Below are positions 1 through 6,736 of a DNA stretch of 11,617 bases, one piece after another (position 1 is the first letter of the stretch; each line of letters starts with the position of its first letter). The notes below the pieces were generated by a model. It saw only the letters and a program-made list of their open reading frames with translations. It was not told the origin of the DNA and did not search any database. A program made the translations under genes and the position numbers. Where the stretch lies: positions 2,490-14,106 of the forward strand of contig PFGS01000161.1 in assembly GCA_002783525.1 (NCBI GenBank), written 5' to 3'. The stretch is from Ignavibacteriales bacterium CG12_big_fil_rev_8_21_14_0_65_30_8. GTDB lineage: Bacteria; Bacteroidota; Ignavibacteria; Ignavibacteriales; Ignavibacteriaceae.

Positions 1-369
1 GGAAATTTTTTCATAATCTCCAACTTTTCTTTTTCTTGTGCAAAATCTGCAATACATACCGCACTGACTTGTAACAAGAAATAGCGCTCTGTCAGGATAA
101 CGATGTGTTATATTTGGTACTGGACTCATTGAATCTTCCATTAATGGATCTTCTTCAGAATCCACATCTTCTAATTCTTTTTTATCCGGAACACATTGCA
201 TCCAAATAGGATCACCAGGATACCTTATTAAGCTGGCGTAATAGGGATTTATTCTAGCTTGAAAGAATTCATCTAGATTGGTAGCAACATTTCTGTCAAT
301 ACCAAATTTATCAACAAGTTCATCAACAGTATGTATACTATCTCTAATCATTTGTTGCCAAAGTTCCAT
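1..369 (-). CDS. kamA: KamA-family radical SAM amino acid 2,3-aminomutase, N-terminal 123 residues (3' end outside window)
   Basis: This is the start of a lysine 2,3-aminomutase-family enzyme, a PLP- and SAM-dependent radical enzyme that moves an alpha-amino group to the beta carbon. The visible 123 codons contain the family hallmarks: the INPYYASLI segment (residues 40-48), DPLMEDSMSPVP (74-85), HRYPDRALFLVT (89-100), and the [4Fe-4S] motif C103-x3-C107-x2-C110, followed by TRKRKVGD. The ATG at 369 is preceded two codons upstream by an in-frame TAG. An AGGA lies seven bases before the ATG, so this start is firm. It makes the N-terminus roughly 20 residues shorter than that of the clostridial enzyme. 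The PLP lysine and the residues that select lysine, glutamate or arginine lie in the missing C-terminal part, so the substrate cannot be assigned. It is the last gene of a four-gene unit, 19 bp after the GNAT gene. An EpmB-like role (EF-P beta-lysylation) is a less likely alternative. Confidence 0.9.
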   Translation of the reverse strand, partial: MELWQQMIRDSIHTVDELVDKFGIDRNVATNLDEFFQARINPYYASLIRYPGDPIWMQCVPDKKELEDVDSEEDPLMEDSMSPVPNITHRYPDRALFLVTSQCGMYCRFCTRKRKVGDYEKIS

Positions 370-388
370 AATCTATCCTAATTTGTTT

Positions 389-856
389 TTAAAATCTTTT
401 ACCGTAAACAACTAAGCTGTCATTTAGCTTATAAAAATCATCAATTTGAGAAACTATTTTATAATTATTTTTCAAATAAAAATTTCTTGTATTTTTATAA
501 TCATCTTTAGAAGATGTTTCTATCAATAACCATCTTCCGTTATTTTGTTTTACAAATTCTTCAGCATGTTTCAATAATTTTTTCCCAATTCCTTTTCCCT
601 GGTGTTTGGAGTCTACAACTATCCAGTATAAATCATAAACTGCATCAGTTAAAGCCCTAATACCTGTACAATGATATCCTACTATTTTTTCATTATCTGA
701 GTAAACAAAAATATTATAATCATTTTGATCTTTGAAGCTAAGAGCTACATTAATTAATTCCATTGCCACTTCAACTTCTTCATCTGTAAAAGAAGAAATA
801 TTATTCAGTATTTCTTCCAGTTCTAATTTATCAGACAGCTTTATTCTTCGTATCAT
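389..856 (-). CDS. small GNAT-family N-acetyltransferase linked to ATP-grasp/KamA genes
   Basis: This is a 155-residue single-domain GNAT protein expected to transfer an acyl group from acetyl-CoA to an amine in the cytoplasm. The acetyl-CoA pyrophosphate loop is visible as HQGKGIGKKL (residues 85-94), preceded by the beta-strand DLYWIVVD (75-82). LIETSS (111-116) and the NFYLKNNYK segment (125-133) form the C-terminal half of the fold. The N-terminal helix contains FTDEEVEVAMEL. The ATG at 856 lies 26 bp inside the end of the preceding ATP-grasp gene. It has no clear Shine-Dalgarno site, which suggests translational coupling. Nearby kamA recalls beta-lysine acetyltransferase (AblB), but AblB is considerably longer and I see no special similarity. 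The acceptor could be a beta-amino acid or a peptide made by the neighbouring ligases. That is inference from context only. Confidence 0.85.
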   Translation of the reverse strand: MIRRIKLSDKLELEEILNNISSFTDEEVEVAMELINVALSFKDQNDYNIFVYSDNEKIVGYHCTGIRALTDAVYDLYWIVVDSKHQGKGIGKKLLKHAEEFVKQNNGRWLLIETSSKDDYKNTRNFYLKNNYKIVSQIDDFYKLNDSLVVYGKRF

Positions 857-1892
857 TCAAAGATCTATTTAGTGCAAATTCTGAAATACATTTCAATAAA
901 TTATCATAAGTTAGACCAAATTTATTTGCAGACCTGTAATAACCTGAATCTTCTGATATATCAGGATTTGGATTAATTTCAATTACATATGGTTTATTAT
1001 TTTTATCAAGTCTAATATCAACTCTTGCATAATCTCTACATTTTAAAGCGTTAAAAGATCTAATTGCAATCTCTTCAACTTCATTTTTTAACTTATCACT
1101 TATTTTAGCTGGACAGACCGGTTTGGTACTGTTATAATAATCACTGTCAGCAATCCATTTACTTTCATAAGTAACAATCTGTGGTAATCCTTTTGGCAGT
1201 CCTTTAAATGTTATTTCAGAAATTGGTAAAATTGAATTACCCAAAACTGCAACATTCAATTCTTTGCCATCAATATATTCTTCAATAATTATTTCACTTT
1301 TGTAAGTGTTTAATAAAAATTCTACTTGTTCTGATAAATTTTTAAAATTATGTACCACAGAATTTTCTGAGATTCCAATACTTGCATCTTCTTTTAATAG
1401 TTTTACAATAACAGGAAAATTTAATGAAAAATCTTTTTTATCAAGTTCTTCTATTTTTGTTAGTGTGAGATAAGATGGACTGTCAATATTAAATGCTTTT
1501 AAAATATTTTTAGTTGTAGATTTGTTAAGACAATTTCCTAATGTTTGAGGTCGGTTTCCGGTATATTGATAACCCAACAATTCATAAACACCCGCAATGC
1601 AATATTCATAACTTGTAATGCCTTCAACAGATTCAACAAAATTAAAAATTACATCCGGTTTAAATTGGTCAATTTTTCGAATTACAGATTCTATATTGTT
1701 ATCAATAGGTAATTGTTCAACACAACTATAATATTTACTTAACGAAGTACAAATCTTATTGATTTCATCAAGAAATCCCACTTCGGATAGATCGTGAACT
1801 CCGTTAATAGCTTCACCTGGCTTACCTGTATATATAGAATAGATACTTACAGGTGCATTATAGGCAACAAGTATTTTTTTGTCTTGTTTCAA
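831..1892 (-). CDS. ATP-grasp ligase, D-Ala-D-Ala ligase-like, second of a tandem pair
   Basis: This 353-residue ATP-grasp enzyme has the D-Ala-D-Ala ligase fold, which activates a carboxylate as an acyl phosphate and joins it to an amine. The substrate domain begins with KKILVAYNAP. FNFVESVEG (about residues 83-91) takes the place of the Ddl segment that usually carries His-Gly. YTGN (110-113) precedes the central domain. IVKLL (162-166) carries the ATP-binding lysine, and the glycine-rich loop is the unusual KEDASIGIS. IIEEYIDGKELNVAVLG (202-218) follows. The metal-binding residues D292, E305 and N307 are present in ARVD and VIEINPNPD. The start is TTG in a TTGA overlap with the stop of the preceding ligase gene, and an in-frame TAA lies six codons upstream. 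The weak local ribosome site points to coupling. Naming it ddl would overstate the evidence: the phosphate loop and the C-terminal NPNPD differ from true Ddl, so the substrates are unknown. Confidence 0.85.
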   Translation of the reverse strand: MKQDKKILVAYNAPVSIYSIYTGKPGEAINGVHDLSEVGFLDEINKICTSLSKYYSCVEQLPIDNNIESVIRKIDQFKPDVIFNFVESVEGITSYEYCIAGVYELLGYQYTGNRPQTLGNCLNKSTTKNILKAFNIDSPSYLTLTKIEELDKKDFSLNFPVIVKLLKEDASIGISENSVVHNFKNLSEQVEFLLNTYKSEIIIEEYIDGKELNVAVLGNSILPISEITFKGLPKGLPQIVTYESKWIADSDYYNSTKPVCPAKISDKLKNEVEEIAIRSFNALKCRDYARVDIRLDKNNKPYVIEINPNPDISEDSGYYRSANKFGLTYDNLLKCISEFALNRSLNDTKNKAV

Positions 1893-2971
1893 ACCAATCC
1901 GTGCCTTTTAGCAGAAATAAATAATACTTTATTTATCATTTCATTATAAGTCAACCCTGAGGCGAAAGCTGCTTTTGGAAAGCTTGAATTTTCTCTTGGA
2001 TCTGGTAATATACCCGGTAAAGGATTTATTTCTATAACATTAGGTATACCGTCTGTATCTAATCTAAAATCTATTCGGGCCCAATCTTTACAATTTAAAG
2101 TATTAAAAGTTTGTTTGGCTGTTCTTTTAATAATTTGTTCTAAAGATTTTGAAATTTTAGCAGGACAAGTAAAAAACGGCATTGGATTATCAATAGTATC
2201 AATTATCCATTTAGCTTCATAAGAATAAATATGTGCTAAGTCGTCAGGAAATTCATCATAACTTAATTCTACAATAGGAAGTACTTCTACATTATCATTG
2301 TTACCCATTAATGCTACTGTAAATTCTCTGCCAGGTAAAAATTCTTCTATCAATGCTGTTTGATTATAATTTTCTGAAATACGTCTTACTTCATTAATTA
2401 GTTCTTCTTTGTTTGAAACAAAAGATGAAGAATAAATTCCTTTACTTGATCCTTCACAAACAGGTTTAACAATTAATGGAAAACGCATATCACCAACATT
2501 TAATTTTTTGTAATTGTTTGAAGTAGTGAATTTTGAATTTGGAATTTTATGATATGATAAAACTTCTTTTGTTCTTGCTTTGTCCAAACAAGTTGTAAGT
2601 GTTAAAGGATCAGATCCGGTATAAGGAATATTTAAAAGATCTAACATTGCAGGTATTTGTGCTTCTCTGCTTACTCCATTAATTCCTTCAGTAACATTAA
2701 ATACTATATCAGGTTTATTTTCTTTTAATTTAATGTAAGCATCTTCATTACCCTCTATCATAATAACATCGTTATACAATTCAAGAGCTTTCTTTAAAGC
2801 ATCTATAGTTTCAACTGAATCCCATTCAGCATACTTATCTACAGAAGGTTTTGTTTGAACTGCAGATGGTGATGAGTCGACAAGAATTTCTTGATATTGT
2901 ATTTCTTCTTTAGGCTTTATATTAAAAGTCAGCCCGACCTTTAAGCTATTTTTAAATTTATCAGGTAAAAT
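1889..2971 (-). CDS. ATP-grasp ligase, D-Ala-D-Ala ligase-like, first of a tandem pair (probable ATT start)
   Basis: This is an ATP-grasp carboxylate-amine ligase of the D-Ala-D-Ala ligase type. From the TTG at 2779 the protein would have 296 residues and begin inside the N-terminal domain. The frame stays open to a TAA at 2981-2983, and the added stretch reads as real protein: KVGLTFNIKPKE, then KYAEWDSVETIDALKKALE, as expected for the first beta-strand and helix. No ATG, GTG or TTG lies in that extension. The best start is ATT at 2971, five bases after AAAGGA, giving 360 residues. In that numbering FNVTEG is at about 91-96, YTGS at 117-120 and the ATP lysine in IVKP is K169. The canonical glycine loop EGSSKGI spans 173-179, and the metal ligands are D301, E314 and N316 in EINPLPG. 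It retains more Ddl-like active-site motifs than the downstream ligase. The gene opens the unit and has its own promoter. Confidence is high for the family and moderate for the start. Confidence 0.8.
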   Translation of the reverse strand: MLPDKFKNSLKVGLTFNIKPKEEIQYQEILVDSSPSAVQTKPSVDKYAEWDSVETIDALKKALELYNDVIMIEGNEDAYIKLKENKPDIVFNVTEGINGVSREAQIPAMLDLLNIPYTGSDPLTLTTCLDKARTKEVLSYHKIPNSKFTTSNNYKKLNVGDMRFPLIVKPVCEGSSKGIYSSSFVSNKEELINEVRRISENYNQTALIEEFLPGREFTVALMGNNDNVEVLPIVELSYDEFPDDLAHIYSYEAKWIIDTIDNPMPFFTCPAKISKSLEQIIKRTAKQTFNTLNCKDWARIDFRLDTDGIPNVIEINPLPGILPDPRENSSFPKAAFASGLTYNEMINKVLFISAKRHGLV

Positions 2972-2976
2972 GAAAA

Positions 2977-2982
2977 TCCTTT
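2977..2982 (-). promoter_or_regulatory. Shine-Dalgarno site AAAGGA supporting the ATT start of the first ATP-grasp gene
   Basis: AAAGGA on the minus strand lies five bases before the in-frame ATT at 2971-2969. It falls between the predicted transcription start (about 2992) and the conserved N-terminal coding sequence. It is the only good ribosome site near the 5' end of this reading frame, and it is the main reason for choosing ATT over the CTG at 2932 or the TTG at 2779. Confidence 0.5.
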
Positions 2983-2998
2983 AAAATTTTTTTTAATA

Positions 2999-3026
2999 AA
3001 TATAATTAATAAAATTATTAAGTCAA
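2999..3026 (-). promoter_or_regulatory. sigma70-like promoter for the ATP-grasp/GNAT/kamA unit
   Basis: On the minus strand a -35-like TTGACT (3026-3021) is followed after 16 bases by a -10-like TATATT (3004-2999). The predicted transcript would start near 2992 and give a leader of about 20 bases before the ATT at 2971. The surrounding spacer (2972-3066) is almost pure A/T with a run of six C on the plus strand, so chance matches to a -10 are easy. The TTGACT box and the correct placement are what make this convincing. Confidence 0.45.
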
Positions 3027-3066
3027 TAAAAAATAAAAATATTTTTTTCCCCCCTCAAAAAAAATT

Positions 3067-5277
3067 TCAGGCAATTTTTGGATAGTTAAAATGTGAAGAG
3101 TAGTTGTTTATAAGATTTTGTTTGATGAGCTTGTTGTTTTCATTCCGTAAATTAATATCTCCCTGAATAATTTTAAAAGCAATACCCTTAGCATGTTCAA
3201 TAATATCAGTATCATGAACTATGTCTATAAAATTTAATTCAGGCATTCCGCTTTGTTTGGTTCCGAAAATATCTCCAGGACCTCTTAGCTTTAAATCTAT
3301 CTCAGCCAGTTTAAATCCATCTGAAGACTTCACCATTGAATTTAATCTGATGGAAGACTTATAAATATTTTTTTGGGCTGAGGATAAATATTCTATCTTC
3401 AAACCATCTTTCAGTTTATATTTCATGTTTTTTTCATCAGTAACTAAAATGCAGACGGCTTGTTTATCACTTCTTCCAACTCTTCCTCTTAACTGATGAA
3501 GTTGAGATATTCCAAATCTTTGTGCTTCATTAATTAAAATTATGTTTGCATTTGGAATATCAATTCCAACTTCAATAACTGTTGTTGAAATTAATACATC
3601 AAATTTATGTTCTTTAAATTGCTGCATTATTTTTTCTTTTTCTTTCCAGTTCATTCTTCCATGGAGTAAACCAACTTTTATTTTTTTAAAATATGTTTTA
3701 GTTAATGATTCAAAAAAAGCTTCTGCCGATTTTAATTCTAACTTCTCTGAATCTTCTACTAAAGGATAAACTATAAATGATTGTATACCTGAAAAAGCTT
3801 TGTCTAAAATATATTTATATATATCAGGTAATTTGGTAGTACTTCTTAAAACTGTTTTTATTTTTTTTCTTCCTTTAGGTAATTGTTTGATTACAGAAAT
3901 ATCCAGATCAGCATAAAGTGTCATTGACAAAGTCCTTGGAATTGGAGTTGCACTCATTACAATTACGTCAGGGATTTTACCTTTTTTCATAAGGGTTGCT
4001 CTTTGTTCAACCCCAAATCTATGTTGCTCATCAACAATTAGTAATCCCAATTTGTTAAATGAAACTTTTTCTTCCAATAATGCGTGTGTGCCAATAATAA
4101 TTTTTGATTTACCTTTTGTAATATCATTTAGCACAGTTTCTCTTTCTTTTTTATTTTGCCCACCCAATAGTAATGAAGTTTGAATATGATCTTTTTTATG
4201 CTTATTTGAGAATTCTTTAAGAAGGGTACTGATATTTTTATAATGCTGATCTGCAAGTATTTCGGTTGGAGCCATCATTACGGCTTGGTAGCCATTGTCA
4301 GCAGCAATTATCATTGCGATAAGAACCACAATAGTTTTTCCACTTCCAACATCTCCTTGGATCAATCGGTTCATAGGCTGTTGATGTTTCATATCAGATA
4401 AAATGTCTTTTAAAGTCTTTTTTTGGTCATCAGTTAAGGTAAATGGAAGAAAATTGATGAAATCCTTTAACAAGGTATTATTGATATTCATCACAACACC
4501 GGTTAATTTATTTTTATACTGATATTTTCTTAACGCTATTAATATTTCCAGATAAAAAATCTCTTCAAATTTCAATCTTTTAACTGATTTTTTGAATAAC
4601 TCTGAACTAATTGGGAAATGCATATTTTTAACAGCGTCATTTATATTAAAGAGATCATTTTGTTTGATAATATATTCGGGAAGTGTTTCGGGTAAAAAAT
4701 CAGCATATTTTTCAACAACATTATTAATAATTCTGCGTATACTAAAATCACCCAAATTTACACTTTTAATATTTTTGGGAATTCTGTAGAAAGGAATAAT
4801 TTTACCGGTGTTCAAATAGCTTTTTGTTTCGTTTTCAGAAATTCTATCGTAATCGGGATGAATAATTTGCATATCTCCATATTTTGATCTGATTGGTTTT
4901 CCTGAAACGGCATAAGTTTTTCCTTCCTGAAACACATCATAAATATATTTTATACCATGGAACCAAACACAATTAAAATTTCCGGTTGAATCTTTAAAAG
5001 AAACAGTAATTATTTCTCTCTTTCCAAATCTTATTCTATCCTTGTTTGTTATTTCTGCAATTATTGTAATTTCCCCATCATAACCATCTAATAAATATGA
5101 ATAAGCTTTTGCTATTGTTAGAGTTGTGCTTCTATCCAAATGTTTGGAAGGAAAATAAAAAAGAAGATCTCTGATTGTTTTTATTCCAATTGATTCAAAT
5201 GATTCTGCACGTTTGGGTCCAACACCTTTTACAAACTGAACTGATTCGTTTAAAATATTTTCTTTTTTGGAATTCAT
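3067..5277 (-). CDS. recG: ATP-dependent DNA helicase RecG
   Basis: RecG is a monomeric superfamily 2 double-strand DNA translocase that regresses stalled replication forks and branch-migrates recombination intermediates. At 736 residues it is slightly longer than the E. coli enzyme. An N-terminal FVKGVGPKRAE (residues 15-25) and an OB-fold wedge domain (roughly 65-145, with FKDSTGNFNCVWF) precede the helicase core. Walker A is GDVGSGKT (308-315), the DEQH box is 416-419, and motif III is MSATPIPRTL (441-450). Motifs IV-VI include LLHGRM (537-542), STTVIEVGIDIP (564-575) and QLHQLRGRVGR (592-602). The RecG-specific translocation segment LRGPGDIFGTKQSG lies at 664-677. The ATG at 5277 has no obvious Shine-Dalgarno site. 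The gene is divergent from dgt, and the ATP-grasp unit begins on the same strand after its stop, so read-through into that unit is possible. Confidence 0.97.
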   Translation of the reverse strand: MNSKKENILNESVQFVKGVGPKRAESFESIGIKTIRDLLFYFPSKHLDRSTTLTIAKAYSYLLDGYDGEITIIAEITNKDRIRFGKREIITVSFKDSTGNFNCVWFHGIKYIYDVFQEGKTYAVSGKPIRSKYGDMQIIHPDYDRISENETKSYLNTGKIIPFYRIPKNIKSVNLGDFSIRRIINNVVEKYADFLPETLPEYIIKQNDLFNINDAVKNMHFPISSELFKKSVKRLKFEEIFYLEILIALRKYQYKNKLTGVVMNINNTLLKDFINFLPFTLTDDQKKTLKDILSDMKHQQPMNRLIQGDVGSGKTIVVLIAMIIAADNGYQAVMMAPTEILADQHYKNISTLLKEFSNKHKKDHIQTSLLLGGQNKKERETVLNDITKGKSKIIIGTHALLEEKVSFNKLGLLIVDEQHRFGVEQRATLMKKGKIPDVIVMSATPIPRTLSMTLYADLDISVIKQLPKGRKKIKTVLRSTTKLPDIYKYILDKAFSGIQSFIVYPLVEDSEKLELKSAEAFFESLTKTYFKKIKVGLLHGRMNWKEKEKIMQQFKEHKFDVLISTTVIEVGIDIPNANIILINEAQRFGISQLHQLRGRVGRSDKQAVCILVTDEKNMKYKLKDGLKIEYLSSAQKNIYKSSIRLNSMVKSSDGFKLAEIDLKLRGPGDIFGTKQSGMPELNFIDIVHDTDIIEHAKGIAFKIIQGDINLRNENNKLIKQNLINNYSSHFNYPKIA

Positions 5278-5373
5278 TTGATGTTCAAATTAATTGAAGT
5301 GAATAGTAAAAACAATATTTTATTATAATATGGGTATGTTTATTTTGCATTTGTTAAAATAAAGGAAAATTAA
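5278..5373. promoter_or_regulatory. recG/dgt divergent intergenic region with palindromic -10-like element
   Basis: The 96-bp spacer must supply the 5' signals for both recG and dgt. TATTATAATA (5321-5330) is a perfect palindrome. It contains TATAAT reading rightwards at 5324-5329 and leftwards at 5327-5322, so it could act as a -10 in either direction. I found no well-spaced -35 for either orientation: TTGAAG at 5294-5299 is 24 bases away. The promoter call is therefore weak. Confidence 0.3.
5361..5366 (+). promoter_or_regulatory. Shine-Dalgarno site AAAGGA fixing the TTG start of dgt
   Basis: AAAGGA lies seven bases before the TTG at 5374. An in-frame TAA sits directly before that TTG (5371-5373) and no further methionine occurs until far into the protein, so TTG is the only sensible start. 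Confidence 0.75.
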
Positions 5374-6735
5374 TTGAACTGGGAAAATTTATTATCAACT
5401 GAAATTTACGGACAGCAGAAAAAATCTGTAAGTGATGGGCGCAGTCAATTTCAAAGAGATTTTGACAGAATAGTTTTTTGTTCTGCATTTAGAAGACTGC
5501 AGGACAAAACCCAGGTCTTTCCATTACCTGAAAGTGATTTTGTTCACACCCGGCTTACACACAGTCTTGAAGTGTCCTGTGTTGGCAGATCATTAGGGAA
5601 TCTGGTTGGAAAAATATTAATTGAAAAACACAAAGAATTAGAAAAAAAATATTTATCATTTAATTTTGGCGAGATTGTTGCCGCATCTTGTTTGGCACAC
5701 GATATTGGCAATCCTCCTTTTGGGCATTCAGGAGAAGATGCAATCTCTGAATATTTTAAAAATAGCGGTGGAAAAATTTTTAAATCTAAAATTACTGATC
5801 CAAAAAAATGGAATGACCTAATTAACTTTGAAGGAAATGCTCAAGGGTTTAGAATAATTGCAAAATTGCAAAATCCGGATATTAATGGAGGACTAAGACT
5901 CAGCCTGGCAACATTAGGAGCTTTTACAAAATATCCCAGAGAATCAAAATTAAATGGTACAGATGAAAAAATAATTAAAGGAAATAAAATTTACAGAAAG
6001 CACGGATTTTTCCAATCAGAAAAAAATATTTTTGAAAGTGTTGCAGACGGAATTGGATTAATAAAATTAAATAAAGTAAAAAGTAATTCAATTTTTTCCC
6101 GTCACCCGTTAGCTTATTTAGTAGAAGCTGCAGATGACATCTGTTACGGTATTATGGATTTGGAAGATGCTTTTAGACTAGGGATATTGTCTTTTAGTGA
6201 TACCGAAGAATTACTTTTACCTTTTGTCGGTAAGAATCTTCGTTTGTATAACCAAAGGAGCAATCATGATAAAATTGGTTACTTAAGAGCAAAAACTATA
6301 AGCAACCTTGTAAAGCAATTATCTGAGTGTTTTGTTGTGAATGAGAAAAAAATATTAGATGGTAAAATGTATGATGATCTGATTACGCACATTCCTTCTA
6401 ATAAAACTTTAAAGAGAATTAAAAAGATATCAAAAGAAAAAATATATTCTTATAAAAGTGTACTTGAAAGGGAAGCTGCCGGTTACGAGGTTATTGGAGG
6501 TTTACTAGATATTTTTATAACAGCTGTAAATGAAGGTGCGGAAGGTAAGCTTTCAAATAAAAATAAATCGATTATTCAATTGTTGCCAAAACATTTTTTT
6601 GAAAAAGATGGAAGTATAAATACAGATCTTTATGAAAGATTATTAAAGGTAACTGATTATATTTCGGGTATGACGGATTCTTTTGCTATTTCACTTTTCA
6701 GAAGGATAAAAGGGATTTCTTTACCGTCAAGTTGA
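5374..6735 (+). CDS. dgt: dGTP triphosphohydrolase-like HD-domain protein
   Basis: This is an HD-superfamily deoxynucleoside triphosphate triphosphohydrolase that cleaves dGTP, or more broadly dNTPs, to the nucleoside plus tripolyphosphate and so shapes dNTP pools. The 453-residue protein shows the family layout. It starts with FDRIVFCSAFRRLQDKTQV (residues 30-48) and the first metal histidine H63 in RLTHSLEV. The HD pair H109-D110 lies in LAHDIGNPPFGHSGE, with H117 close by. EGNAQG follows at 153-158, then D254 in EAADDICY and YISGMTDSFA (429-438). All metal-binding positions that I can identify are intact. The start is TTG, supported by a strong AAAGGA and an adjacent upstream in-frame stop. 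The gene stands alone on the plus strand, and its stop is one base from the stop of gpsA. Exact nucleotide preference and allosteric control cannot be read from the sequence. Confidence 0.94.
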   Translation: MNWENLLSTEIYGQQKKSVSDGRSQFQRDFDRIVFCSAFRRLQDKTQVFPLPESDFVHTRLTHSLEVSCVGRSLGNLVGKILIEKHKELEKKYLSFNFGEIVAASCLAHDIGNPPFGHSGEDAISEYFKNSGGKIFKSKITDPKKWNDLINFEGNAQGFRIIAKLQNPDINGGLRLSLATLGAFTKYPRESKLNGTDEKIIKGNKIYRKHGFFQSEKNIFESVADGIGLIKLNKVKSNSIFSRHPLAYLVEAADDICYGIMDLEDAFRLGILSFSDTEELLLPFVGKNLRLYNQRSNHDKIGYLRAKTISNLVKQLSECFVVNEKKILDGKMYDDLITHIPSNKTLKRIKKISKEKIYSYKSVLEREAAGYEVIGGLLDIFITAVNEGAEGKLSNKNKSIIQLLPKHFFEKDGSINTDLYERLLKVTDYISGMTDSFAISLFRRIKGISLPSS

Positions 6736-6736
6736 A

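Noticed and set aside
831..2971. Calling the two ATP-grasp genes ddl (cell-wall D-Ala-D-Ala ligase)
   Set aside because: Active-site loops differ from true Ddl, there are two in tandem, and the neighbours are kamA and a GNAT rather than mur/fts genes.
3057..3079. Possible intrinsic terminator for recG: stem AAAAATT/AATTTTT with a six-base loop followed by a T run
   Set aside because: The stem is only A/T pairs, overlaps the stop codon and would be unstable. In such AT-rich sequence it is expected by chance.
3542..3769. Plus-strand open frame inside recG
   Set aside because: It is antisense to conserved RecG helicase motifs, with no ribosome site or recognisable domain; a shadow frame.
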